The position numbers and the translations under genes were made by a program. The notes under the pieces are model-generated. The model searched no databases. It was given only the letters and a program-made list of their open reading frames with translations, and was not told the DNA's origin. A DNA stretch of 64,000 nt from Zonotrichia leucophrys gambelii (Eukaryota; Chordata; Aves; Passeriformes; Passerellidae): positions 6,099,001 to 6,163,000 of the forward strand of contig NC_088188.1 of assembly GCF_028769735.1 (NCBI RefSeq). Reading direction: 5' to 3'. Position 1 is the first letter of the stretch. Every line of letters starts with the position of its first letter. Positions 37,101 to 55,539 of this stretch are shown in pieces.

Positions 37101-40100
37101 TCTGAAGGTTTCCCTCCCCAGTTCACTTTGATTTCACAGTGTTGTCTGAGGCTCATCAAACCCTGAACTCTGGACTAAACCAGATTTCCCCCCCAAACAG
37201 GAAGATTTTCTTAATTGAAGCCTTGTAATCCTTGATTTTCAAGAAACAGAAAGATATTTCTATGTTGAGAGTCTTTGCAGAGGCAAACTGGGCTGCAGTG
37301 TCTATGGAATAGAAACCCCAATGGCTCAGGGGATGGACAGATCTGCCTCTTGTCTTTATCTCAGAGCAAAGTGATGGCTGAGGATCACAATAAAAAATAA
37401 ACTTTACCTTCCCAAAGGCAAGACATTGATCCTCCTCTTCACCTCTCCCAGGCGCTCAGAATCACGGGTCAGAGCAACAGCATGGCTGGGGAAGGACAAG
37501 AGAGATGAAGCTGGAAAATGGAAATGAGATATCCCACTCCAGGAGATGAGAATGGCCAAAGGATGGAGAACAGGAGTTGTCCAATCCATGTTTGGATTCC
37601 CAGCTGGTCAGAGCCACACAGGGAGTTCCTGTTCCAGTTTGCAGGGCTCCCTCTGGTCTGATGTCGCAGACATTTTTTCATAGAAATCCTTTCTTTCACA
37701 TTTGTCCATCTTCTGGGAAGCAGAGCCCCAGAAGAAGAATGTAAACAATTGTTATCAGCTGCTGTGAAATGTAGCAGGTGCCCCTGTGATTGGCTCATCT
37801 TCCATGTTTCCAATTGGGGGCCAATCACAGAAGCAGCTCAGGGACACCTTCCCTGGAGACAGAACTTTGTTATTCTTCTTTCTATTCTATTCTTAGCTTA
37901 GCAGCTCTCTGCAACTTCTCTTTGTATTCTTTTTAGTATAGTTATAATGTATTATATATCTTCTATCAATAAATCCAGCCTTCTGATCAAGAAACAAGAT
38001 TCTCGTCCTTCTCTCACCACAGTGACCGTCTAAGGTCACTGCAATAGTCTGTCACCAGCCCTGGGTGTCCCCTCAGCAGAGCAGGGCCCCGAGGGTGGGG
38101 AGGCTGGGAGGGGCTCACCTGAGCAGGAACTGGCTCCATCGGATGGGCTGAGCTTTCTGCAGGTGGGTGTAGCCAGGCAGGATCACATCGATTTCTCTGG
38201 GAGGGGAAGGACAGAGAGGTGAGCAGCAGGGACAGGGACAGGTCTGGTGTCGCAGACATTTCTTCATAGAAATCCTTTCTTTGAGATTTCTCCTTCTTCT
38301 GAGAAGCAAAGGGCCCCAGAGGAAGAATGTAAACAATTGTTATCAGCTGTTGTGAAATGTAGCAGGTGTCCCTGTGATTGGCTCATCTTCCTTGTGTACC
38401 ATTAAAGGGCAATCACAAGAGCAGCTCAAAAACAGATTCCCTGGGCAAAGAACTTTGTTATTCATTCTTTCTATTCTATTCTTAGCATAGCTGCTCTCTG
38501 CAACCTCTCTTCTTATTCTTTTTAGTATAGTTATAATGTATTATATATCTTATATGAATAAATCAGCCTTCTGATCAAGGAACAAGATTCTCGTCCTTCT
38601 CTCACCACAGTGACCGTCTCAAGTCGCTGTAATAGTCTGGAACTCCCTGCACAGGACACCCTGCAGCTGCACAGTCACACAGCAAGCCTAGGACTGTCCT
38701 GCCCCAAAAAGGCCAAAGTTATGGAAAACAGGGAGTGAGGGAAAGGACTCACATGGCAGCACGTTCCACCAGGGTCTCAGTGAGCCTCAGGAGGTGCGTG
38801 GAGATGATGGAAAGGGAATTCCTCATGAACAGCTTCAGGTCAGTCACAACCTGTGGGGGATTGGCCACAGCCAGGCCAAGCACAACAGGACAGATTTAGT
38901 GACCAAATATTGCTCAGCAGAGCCCCCTGGCACCGTTATCCCTTCCTGGTGCTGTGTGAGGGGAAGGGAAATCTTCCTGTGGGATGCATCCCTGGTCACT
39001 GATTTGTGAAAGCTGCTGTTGCTTTCCATGGACAGAACCAAAATCTCTGATTTTCAGTGGACTTTGAAATAGAAAATTCCCAACCAACACAAGTTGATCA
39101 TCCTGCTCCTGAAAGATGTGTGCACCCAGCCAGCAGAGTCAGGGGTCCTGGAGGTTTTCAGAGATGTCAGTGGAATTTTGTGGCATTTTGCGAGCAGGAT
39201 GCAGCCCTGCAGATCCCTCTCCCCTGGGTGGATGAGTCACTGCAGCATCATTAGTTTAAAGCCATCTTTAATTTAAAGGGAATACAGGCTGGAGTGTGTC
39301 AGGGATGAGAGAGATGCCATAAAAATATTCAATTCAAGAACTGAGGTGGAGGAATACAAAAGGAGAAGAAAAGATTCTGTCCATACCTGATCATTCCTGC
39401 TTCTGCCAGTGTGCAGCTTCCCAGCTACGTCTCCAATCAGCTCCTGAGGACGAGAGCAGGGTTTCTGTCAGCATCTCTGTGCTCTGAACAGGACAGTGCA
39501 CAGGAGCACATCTCCCTGCCTGCAAGGGACTCAGCTCCAGGGTCCTGTGAGGAGCCATGGGATGTGCTCTGGGGAAGGGCAGCTTTGGGTTCTGGCCTTG
39601 TACAGCCCCAAAAGGGGCTTGGAGACCTTGGCTGTGCCCCGGGGGTTCAGTGCCTGCAGCTCTGAAGGGATTTCCCAGAGGGACAGAGGGACAAGCCCTG
39701 AATGTCAGGCAGAGGGTGAGGAAGAAGAGGCTGGAGGAGCCAAACCTTCAGCCTGCGCTCGTTGGCAGTGTGGATGTCCTCATCAGTCTGGATCACAGCA
39801 AACACTCCCTTGGACCATTCCTCAGAGATCTGCAAACAGCACAAACACCAGTCAGCCACAGGAGTTATTAAATCCAGGGAGGCTCCTCTCATTCATTCAC
39901 CTGACAGTTTCTGAAGGAAATAAATACCTTTTCCAGGCCAGCCAGGATCTTCTCCAGCTCAGCTTTAGACAGGATTCCAGCCTTCTCCAAGGCTTTGGCA
40001 TAAGCCATGCTGCCCTGGATGTCCACCTCAGCCAGCCTCTGGTCATAGCTGATGGAGGCATTGAGCATCTCCATGATGGGATCTGTGCTTCCACTGAATC

Positions 40101-41809
40101 TTCCACCCCAAAGCTTATTGCCCTGAGAGAGAAAATAGCCAATTAAAGAGGCCTATTGACTGCAGATAAATCCTGTGCAGTAAACAACATCCTGTGGTCC
40201 ATTTATCTGATACAGAGCCCATGCTCAGCTCCTTCAGTGTGACAGCACTGACCAGAAAGTCCTCTGGGTTTCAGGACCTCTGGAAGTGGTTGAAGATCTG
40301 GAGAACACATCACTGTCAGTGTTATTTACCCCTGAGCTCCAAGGTCTGGCCCAGAAACCCTCCAAGATATTTTACTCTGCTGGGAGTCCTTGAAATTGGT
40401 ATCAGGGAAAGATGCAAGACCAGCACAGATTTCTGTTTTGAGGCCTTTGAGGTAAAGGGAGGGAAAACTAAGCAGTCAGTAGGATTAGAATGAAATTAAT
40501 ATCCTCTAAATCCTTTTGGTGCTGTTTATCTAACAGATTCTTCTTTGATTGACAAAGAACTGTGTTTCAGCACTGAAATAAAAGTGGAGTTTTCCCATCC
40601 AAGCCAGGATTCCTGTGGTGACCTCAGGCCCTGGAATGTGTCACCCACCTCAGGCAGTGCCCAAAGGCTGTGCAGGGTTCCAGCTGTGCCCCAGCAGGGT
40701 GTGTGGGGTGTGTGGGGTGTGTGTTGTGTGGGAGCTTCTCCAGCAGTGATTCAGAGCCTGCCTGGCCTCACCTGAGCTGTGTCAGCTCAGAGGATTTTTT
40801 TTCTTGCCCAGGTAAGACAACCCAAGAAGTTTTAATTCTGCCAGGCTTGCACTGAAGTGGGTAAGAATTTTACTTGGGCAGAGACAATTTATCCAAGATT
40901 TCAAAAGCAACTTTCCAGTGCTACCAGGCACAAAAAGGAATTGGAGGACACCTGAAGGAAGGGACTAAATACAGCAGCATTGCAGAGTGGATAATTACTA
41001 ATCTACTTGATTTTTTTGAACACCACTGGCAAGTTTCTTCTCATGCTGGTCACTATAACTACCATGGACAGCAAGGAGCTGGCAGGATAGCTGGAAGCTG
41101 ATCCGTGCCAGGGCTTTACCAGCCAGGCAAAACACTTAAAATGTTTTCCCTGGTGACTGTTTCCATGTCCCTGTGCCTGAAAGGACAACGGGAGAGAGCC
41201 TGCAGAGGTGAAGTGTAGCCATGTGTAAAAGGCAGCTTTGTTAGAAAGCTGAGGGAAGGCAGAGAGGGAATCAGAATTGAAAAAGAAGTGTTAGAGCTCC
41301 TCAACACTCAATTTGGTGCACCCAGGAGCAAAGTGAATGCTAAATTAGAGGCTGTTCCAGAGGCTCAGCACTTCACTGGGGATCAGGAGTATCCAGGTAT
41401 TTAAAGCTTCCCATCAAAGCAGGGAGTGTGTCAGCAGAAACATTGCAATGTACACATTTACAAAGCTGAAAGGTTCATTTTGGGCATCTCCAGGACTCTG
41501 GAGCAGTGGCTGTGCAGCCTGGCAATGACAAACACTGCCTGGAACGTGGAGCAGCGATGTGGAGAGCAGAAAGAGAACTCGCCAGGATGCCGGGTCAGTC
41601 TGGGCAGGGAAGGAAACTGAAAACGCAGCTTTTGTGCCGAGCAGTGTTTGTTTACACGAGCTGCTGGGAAGTGCCTGAGCCCCGGGCACAAGGATCGGCC
41701 TTTGCCAGGAGACAGAGGCAAGAACGCGGCGGGCCCGGGACGGCTCCGCTCGGCTGAGCACCCCCGACACCCCCGGGAAGCAAAGTTCGCTCACCTCGGC
41801 TGCTGCCAT
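34175..41809 (-). CDS. ASL2: ASL2, argininosuccinate lyase / delta-2 crystallin (16 coding exons)
   Basis: Exons: 41809-41795, 40122-39928, 39829-39746, 39443-39387, 38850-38753, 38196-38119, 37485-37408, 37019-36967, 36744-36682, 36512-36398, 35782-35698, 35543-35484, 35349-35266, 35031-34951, 34858-34752 and 34325-34175. They give 467 residues (chicken delta-2: 468). The tetramer splits argininosuccinate to arginine and fumarate. His161 in PGYTHLQ and Ser282 in [13 protein letters not shown] are the expected catalytic pair. The N-terminal KLWGGRF is the form found in active lyases, and with its downstream position this supports delta-2. Odd points: [13 protein letters not shown] has Ala209 and Cys218 where ASL1 and the family have Pro and Arg. 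Coding intron 2 is only 98 bp. Introns 5 and 6 each carry an LTR copy that ASL1 lacks. Confidence 0.93.
37662..38054. mobile_element. Solo LTR-like repeat, second subfamily, in ASL2 intron 6
   Basis: Starts TGTCGCAGACATT and contains CCTGTGATTGGCTCATCTTC, a TAGTATAGTTATAATGTATT stretch and an AATAAATCC near the right end. GTCTG is present at both ends. ASL1 lacks this insertion at the matching place, so it postdates the split of the two copies or was erased from ASL1. Confidence 0.72.
38248..38638. mobile_element. Solo LTR-like repeat, second subfamily, in ASL2 intron 5
   Basis: Close sister of the copy at 37662 and in the same orientation, separated from it by ASL2 coding exon 6. GTCTG again flanks both sides. 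ASL1 has roughly 500 bases of ordinary intron here that ASL2 lacks. Confidence 0.72.
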
Positions 41810-41865
41810 CGCGGCCGGGCCGGGGCACTGCGGGCCGGGGACACTGCGGGGCGGCTCCGGGCACG

Positions 41866-42440
41866 GTCCCGGTCCCGGGCCTGGTCACAGTCACGATCCC
41901 GATCGCAGATCCACTCCTGGTTCCGATCCCAGCTCCAATCCCGGTCCCCGTCCCAGCTCCGGTCCCGATCCTGGTCACAGTCACAATCCCAGATTCGGTC
42001 CTGATGCCAACTCCGGTCCTTTCCGATCGCAGCTCCAATCCGATTCCGGTCCCGATCCCGGTCCCAAAACCATCTCCGGTTCCGATCCCAGCTCTGTCCC
42101 GATCCCGATCCCAGCTCCACTCCCGGTCCCAGCTCCAATCTCGGTACCGATCCCAGCTGGATTCCTGGTCTCGATCCCAGCCCTGGTACCGATCCACGCG
42201 GTCCACCCTGACCGCGATCCCTGATCCGATCCCAGCCCACGGTAACCCGTATCCCAGCTGGATTCCTTCTGATCCCGTCGGTCCCAGCCCTGGTACCGAT
42301 CCCAGCTGCCAATCCCGGTCCCGCTGTCCACCAGCTGCAATCCCGGTCCCGGTCCCCGTCCCGGTCCCAGCTGGATTCCTGGTCCCGATCCCAGTCCTGG
42401 TCCCTGTCCCGGTCCCAGCTCCACTCCCGCCGCGCTCCCG
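41866..42440. repeat. GC-rich GGTCCC/GATCCC minisatellite 5' of ASL2
   Basis: A dense array of short words (GATCCCGGTCCCAGCTCC and variants, mostly 6, 12 or 18 bases long) running up to about 60 bases from the ASL2 ATG. A false 249-residue open frame of D, R and W runs through the minus strand. It occupies the place where the 5' UTR or first intron would lie. Confidence 0.9.
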
Positions 42441-42560
42441 GCGCTCCCGCAGCTGGTCCCGCCCGCCGGGGCGGGGAGTCCCCGGGCCAGCCCCGCTCCC
42501 GGTCCTGCTGTGCAGGGCGCGGCTTGTCCCGGTGCCTCACAGCACGCTCAGGAGCGGCAT
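42441..42560 (-). promoter_or_regulatory. ASL2: Likely ASL2 promoter (GC-box, no TATA)
   Basis: GC-rich DNA with CCGCCCGCCGGGGCGGGGAG on the plus strand, lying just beyond the minisatellite. No TATA-like motif and no convincing donor for a non-coding first exon were found, so the transcription start is not fixed. Confidence 0.4.
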
Positions 42561-44200
42561 CCCCGCTTTCCTGTCCCCTGGCGGGGTTTGGTGTTCTTTA
42601 ACCAGCCCCTGTGTCGTAATTCAGCTGGGAAGGAGCCTAATCCAGGTGCTCGGGTCCTTGTCTGGAGCAGCAGGACACTGCCGGTGACACCCGGCTGCCT
42701 CTGGTGGCCCCACAAGGTCCTTTCCCAGCTGCTTTTCCCGTGTAGTGCCCTCAGTACCCATCCGGAACAAGGCTCACACTCTCTATGTAGCCACCAATTA
42801 ATTCACTGCTTCTCAAACATTTCCACCCATTAATTATTTCTTTTTCAGACTTGCAGGCTTGAGGATGCACACACCATCACACTGTCTACACTGAGAAAAA
42901 CTCCTTGAACAGTTTTGTTGCCAGGTTCCTTCTTCTTCTACAGTCTCTCACTTTTAATGTTTCTTTTTTTCATGTTCATCCTTTATGGATGCCCACACTG
43001 CAGCTTGGACAGGAGGTTGCTGAGGGTTTGGAAGGATGGTGAGCACGAGATTTACATCCAGAACTACCCAGCTGATTATCAGCCTGAGTGAATTCCTGGC
43101 TCAAGCCTGGAATGAGCAGGGGTTGAGACCAAAACCCAAATCCCAATGAGTCAGAGGAGGGTGATGGTGAAAATCTGAAGACACCATGGACCACACTCTG
43201 TGATGTCTGTGGAGCTCCACAGGCCCCTGCAATCTGAAATATTTCACAATTTTAAGAAAAGGGTGGATGGATGGGAAGTACCAGTAACTGTAAACTACTT
43301 AATTAGGTAAGAGACTGAAATGTGGTAGTCTGCTGCTTCCCCTTTCCTTTCATGAGAGACAATGCCAGACTTTTGCTGCTGGGAACAGGAGAAAATCTGT
43401 TCTGCTGAGGATCTGAAGAGAAGGAACCAGAAGATACAAACAGGAAAAATAAGGGGAGTGGCATGGATCAAGAAAGTTTATAGGAGGAAAAAGAATTGTG
43501 AGGGGGAAGTTTCTGTTCTTCTGACTCTGCAGGTGTTGAGCACTGGTGTTACCTGTGGCTTTCTTGTTCCCTTAGCGTGGCAGCTGAGAGTGCAAAAGTG
43601 ATTTCCTGGCCAGGTGAGCAGTGTGGAGAGTGAGACATGGGCCAAGACAGGAGCACAGCAGGGAGGAAGGGAGCAAACACAAAGGAGGTTTGTGGAAAGG
43701 TAATTGAAATGTGGTGTTTAAATGCCAAGTGAATGGATTTGTTTTAAGGCAGAATAAGGAGAGATTGAGTGGTGAGGGGTTGGTAAAAGGGAATTTTGCT
43801 GTTGCTGATCCTTCTTCTATGTGTTAAAAGCACAAATGCTCCAAAGGTGCAAGCACTCTGTGTCTCCTGGGGTACTCTGGCTGCAGATTTAGCTGCTGCC
43901 AGTTTGTCCTGTCTGTGCTGCAGCCCCTGCCCCAAACTTGGTGAGGCAACACCTTTGTTATTTCTGTTCCCTGTGTGTTCCAGCCCTGCAGCTCTGAGTC
44001 AACAACGCTCTGCTGCCTCAGCATGGGGACAAGGGGCTGAGCAAAACTCCAGCCTTGCAAGGCTGGGGTGGGAAAGGAATTTTGCTGAGCAAAAAGGGAC
44101 AATCCCCATCTGCCAGCCTCCCCTGCAGGAAGGGAGGAGAGCCCACACCCTTCCAAACCCGGGCTGAGCCCAGCCCACCCTCACCCCGAAAAACCAAGAC
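42561..44200. other. Intergenic spacer between ASL1 and ASL2
   Basis: About 1.6 kb with no coding exon, RNA gene or transposon that I recognise. Short open frames at 43362-43601 and 43796-44167 resemble no family. Confidence 0.5.
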
Positions 44201-44239
44201 ACGAGAGCAGGATTTCAGTGAACTACAGACACCCCAGTG

Positions 44240-44245
44240 TTTATT
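44240..44245 (-). terminator. ASL1: ASL1 polyadenylation signal AATAAA
   Basis: Minus-strand AATAAA, 58 bases after the ASL1 stop, in the same context as the ASL2 signal. The near-identity continues through exon 16 and into intron 15. Confidence 0.75.
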
Positions 44246-44302
44246 AACTCCAGACCAGTGGCACAGGCACTCTGCTGCAGGCACGGGATCTCTCCCCACA
44301 CT

Positions 44303-51371
<7,069 letters not shown>

Positions 51372-51454
51372 TTCGGACGACGTTTTGCTCGTTTGTGCAG
51401 CGATCCTGGCACTTGGTGCAACCTGCGGGACAGCGAGGAGATGCTCAGCTGCCG

Positions 51455-52140
51455 CCGTGTGCGCTCCCGGTTCCCCGGACACTCCTGCCTCCCCGTTAGC
51501 ACACTCCCGGTCCTTCTGGCATCACTCCTGCCTCCGTTCCGGCATCACTTCGTGCCGCTCCGTCCTGACTCATCCCTGTGCTCCCGGTTCCCTGAGCATC
51601 ACTCCCAGTGCGCTCCCGGTTCCCTGAGCATCACTCCCCGTGTGCTCCCGGTTCTCCGGGCATCACTTCGTGCCCCGCTCCCGGTTCCTCGGGCACCGCT
51701 CCCTGAGTGCTCACTGTTCCCTGAGCATCACTCCCGGTGCGCTCCCGGTTCTCCAGGCTCACTCCCTGTCCCGCTCCCGGTTCCTCGGACCTCACTCCCT
51801 GCTCCTGCTGCCCGGTTCCCTGAGCATCACTCCCGGTGCGCTCCCGGTTCCCTGAGCATCACTCCCTGCCCCGCTCCCGGTGCGCCCCCAATTTTCTGGG
51901 CACTGCTCCGGGTGCACTCCCAAGTCCCCGGGCATCGCTCCCTGCCCCGCTCCCGGTGCGCTCCCAATTCCCCGAGCATCGCTCCAGGTGCGCTCCCGTC
52001 TCGAGCATCGCCTCCGCTCCCGGCGCTCCAATTCCGGCCTCCAGGTGCGCTCCCGGTTCTCTGAGCATCGCTCCCTGCCCCGCTCCCGGTTCCCCGGGGC
52101 ACGGCTCCCTGCCCCGCTCCCGGTGCGCTCCCGGTTCCCC
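51455..52140. repeat. GC-rich ~33-45 bp minisatellite in the ASL1 5' intron
   Basis: Copies of GCTCCCGGTTCCCTGAGCAT followed by CACTCCC and similar, separated by variants with CCCCGCTCCCGGT. The array lies between the predicted non-coding first exon and the ATG exon. False open frames of 200-250 residues run through it on both strands. The unit differs from the array at ASL2. Confidence 0.9.
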
Positions 52141-52153
52141 GGGCACCGCTCAC

Positions 52154-52190
52154 CTGCTCCGCACGCAGCCCCGGCCGCTCTGTGGCTCGC
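52154..52190 (-). other. ASL1: Predicted non-coding first exon of ASL1
   Basis: On the minus strand GCTGCGTGCGGAGCAG is followed by a good donor, GTGAGC, ending the exon at 52154. The 5' end near 52190 is placed about 25-30 bases downstream of the TATA-like box. Chicken delta-crystallin genes have such a short untranslated first exon. Inferred, not shown by a transcript. Confidence 0.5.
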
Positions 52191-52213
52191 TGCTCCCCGG
52201 CCCCGCTGCCCCG

Positions 52214-52222
52214 CTTTTACAG
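52214..52222 (-). promoter_or_regulatory. ASL1: TATA-like box of ASL1
   Basis: CTGTAAAAGC on the minus strand in an otherwise GC-rich promoter (GGCGGGGCGGGCC just upstream). No such motif is visible before ASL2. Confidence 0.5.
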
Positions 52223-52502
52223 CCCTCGCCTCGGGGCCGGCGGCTCGGCCCGCCCCGCCTGGGCGGGGTGTGCCCGGGGCCGGCCCCGCTCGGGTCCCCC
52301 CCGTGTCCCCCGTGTCCCTTCCCACCCCTGCGCTGCTCGGGCACAGGGGGTGCTTTGGACAGCGAGGCTTGGGAGGGATGCTCGAGTGGTGCTTCTCAGC
52401 CGGTGTGGCTGCTGAGCTTGGACAGGTCAGGAACAGCCTTGGAATGCTTCGCTGGGAATGGCGAATCTCGCTGTGTCACACCCCTCTAACGAGCAATCTT
52501 TA

Positions 52503-53990
52503 ATATAAACAGAACCGATCCAGTGCTCTGTGCCTATGGACACCCAGCAAACACAAAAAATAGATGGGAGCACTTGTTGTTTCCCATCTCTGCATGGATG
52601 AAAGTGCTCACCCCACCTGGAAAGATGCTGCAGCCCCAGATTTGGGGCTCCCCTGCTGTCCCCAGGTTGTGGGGTCACCTGAGAGCCTCGGGCAGTGGCT
52701 GTGGGGCTTGGAGTTGTACTTGTGGCAATAACCTCTGTATTAAACCCATCACACCCTGAATTCAATTCCTGAATATCATGGAATGAAGTGACTGATGGAA
52801 AGCACAAGGGATCTTTCAGAGCAGCAAAGCTGGGGCTCAGCACGAATTTCTCATTAACTCCTCAGAGCATTTTCTGCAGCCCCTCCACAGAAAGCTGAGT
52901 ATTTGCTGCTGTCTCCAAGTGAGCTCCTGCAGTGCAATATTTTTCCATGCACATTGTCCAAACCTTTCATAGAGCTCATGAACATATTCCAGCTTTCTCA
53001 TCCACGTTTTTGTTGGATTTTCCTCCCTTAAACCTTCCTACTGCTCTCTCAGTTCTACAACTTATCCCCTTTTCCTTTTTCCACTGGGAAACTGAAACAG
53101 TTCTCAATTCTTTTACATTCCTGTTTCCTCTTGTGAAATCCCTCATTTTTACCACCTTTCTTGTCTTCTCCACCTTTTCCAAGTATCCTTGTCCTCACTG
53201 TGGGCTTTGTCAGGAGATTGCCAATGTGTTGTGAAAACATTCAGCCCTGTGTTTATAACTAGAGTGAGTGGGTGTAAATAAGATTTTGCTAGCCTGTGTC
53301 TGATATTACATGTGACAGGGGATATTCCATCCACATGGGATCTGTCAGCAGTGCCTCTGTGGATTTAACAAACTTCCCAGGGATTAGCTGGCCTGGAGTG
53401 CTCTGCTCAGCTCCTGCCCCAGTGTGTGTCTAGGAAATTATGAATTCACTCTTTATTTTTAGCTCAAACAGGCAATAATTATATTTTCTCTATCATAATC
53501 AATGTAGGATGTAGATTAATATTTTTATCATGAGAGTGGAAGTAAACCAAAATACAAGCAGAATTCCTCAACTTAAAAATGAACATTGAAGAAATAGGAT
53601 TTCTTAAGGAAGCTTGGAGCTGGAGAGTTGAACTTTTTTTGAGGGGAAAACAGTAAAACAGCAATGCAAAATATACTTTCTAATGCAAACTGAAGTGCAT
53701 TCTCATTACTGTCCTCTCCATTTGTTCTGGTTTGGAAACAGAACAAATCCATCATTTCATCCATCCAAATTTCCCATCATTGTGTGATTTATTTGAACCA
53801 GAAAGATTAACTTCAAAATCCTCATCCCACAGTTAATACTGGGGAAGTTCTGAAGGAAAAGTCTCCCACTTATTTTCCTTTCTGGCACAGGGGATGGCAA
53901 ATCATTCCCAATATTTTCCCTTTTTGAGGTGAAAAGAAGTACTGGAGAGTAAATTGCCAATTCTGCAGCACAGAGAAATTTAATTAAATA
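52503..53990. other. Intergenic, no gene seen
   Basis: Ordinary AT-rich sequence between ASL1 and the repeat arrays before CRCP. Open frames are short and unrecognised. Confidence 0.5.
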
Positions 53991-53999
53991 TATTTGAAT

Positions 54000-54860
54000 G
54001 TTCTCAAAGATCTGAACTTTATTTGTATTTCTGTAATCAGTCTTTCTCTAGTATTCTTTGCTGGAAGAGTGCAATGCTGAGGGAATGCAGCTCCAGAGGA
54101 GCTTTGGTGGTTCCAGAACTCCAATTTTCACAACAGGACTGTGAAGGAAAAATTCAGATATTCTCAAATATCTGAACTTTATTTGTACTTCTGTAATCAA
54201 TCAGTCTCTCTCTACTATTTCTCTTTTTTGCTGGGAGAGTGCAATGCAGAGGGAGTGCAGCTCCAAAGGAGCTTTGGTGGCTCTGGAACTCCAATTTTCA
54301 CCACAGAAACACGAAGGAAAAATTCAGATATTCTCAAATATCTGAACTTTTACCTCAAATATTATCTCAAACATTGTTTTCACCACAGAAACACGAAGGA
54401 AAAATTCAGATATTCTCAAATATCTGAACTTTTACCTCAAATATTATCTCAAATATCTCAAATATTGTACTTCTGTAATCAATCAGTCTCTATTTCCCTT
54501 TTTTGCTGGGAGAGTGCAATGCTGAGGGAGTGCAGCTCCAAAGGAGCTTTGGTGGCTCTGGAACTCCAATTTTCACCACAGGACTGTGAAGTAAAAGTTC
54601 AGATATTCTCAAATATCTGAACTTTTATCTCAAATATTATCTCAAACATTGTTTTCACAACAGAAATACAAAGAAAAAGTTCAGATATTCTCAAATATCT
54701 GAACTTTTACCTCAAATATTATCTCAAATATTGTACTTCTGTAATCAATCAGCCTCTATTTCACTTTTTTGCTGGGAGAGTGCAATGCTGAGGGAGTGCA
54801 GCTCCAAAGGAGCTTTGGTGGTTCCGGAACTCCAATTTTCACCACAGGACAGTGAAGGAA
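54000..54860. repeat. Complex tandem repeat with hairpin-forming core
   Basis: A block with GAGTGCAATGCTGAGGGAGT and AACTCCAATTTTCACCACAG recurs at about 54066, 54237, 54512 and 54778. Between them a perfect hairpin recurs at 54153, 54323, 54405, 54598 and 54680: TTCAGATATT, spacer CTCA, then AATATCTGAA. Confidence 0.88.
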
Positions 54861-55539
54861 AAGGATGGCAGAAACATCTACAGTGCACCTTCTGTTAAAA
54901 ACATCTTTTTTTAGCTGTCTTTTTGCTTTGGAGAAAGAAAACATCTCCATGAGCTGAACATGCACCATCAGCTCGGCTGACACAGAGCCCTGCTGACATA
55001 TTTTTGTTCCAAAAAACCCCAACTTTGCTTTTTAACTAATTTTTAAACGTAAAAGACCAAAAAAAAAAAAAAAAGAAAAAAAAATAGCCACCATAGGATG
55101 CTGAGGGGGAAATGCTGAACACAGTAAACATCTTTCATGACAAAGAACACAAATACCCTGCAGATCTGCTGTCAACAGCAAGTGCTGGGCCCCCTGCTTT
55201 CAATAGTTAACAGAGGCCCCTCTCTCCCCAAGCAACAATCACAGCGTTAAAATGTTGACATGCTAAGCACATTTGGAAAAACCCATGTCTGCATTCCCCA
55301 TGGATGGGGCAGCATCACTGTCTGCCACCTACAGAGCAGCACTTCAGGCCCAAGCGACCTCCTCACCTCGTGGCTTCTCTCCTGATATTCCCTTTCAGAT
55401 GGAGCTGAGCCACATTTGGGTTCCTTCTGCACTGGGAAAGGTTTAGGAAATCTCTATCAGGGGAGAAAAAGGTGTTGGGAATAAAAAAAGAGAAGTGTTT
55501 GTGTTGCGGTCCTTCATCCCCAGCTGAGTCTTTGCGGTG

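Noticed and set aside
41791..42540. Open frame of about 250 residues rich in D, R and W
   Set aside because: It is a read-through of the GATCCC/GGTCCC minisatellite; composition follows the repeat, not a protein family.
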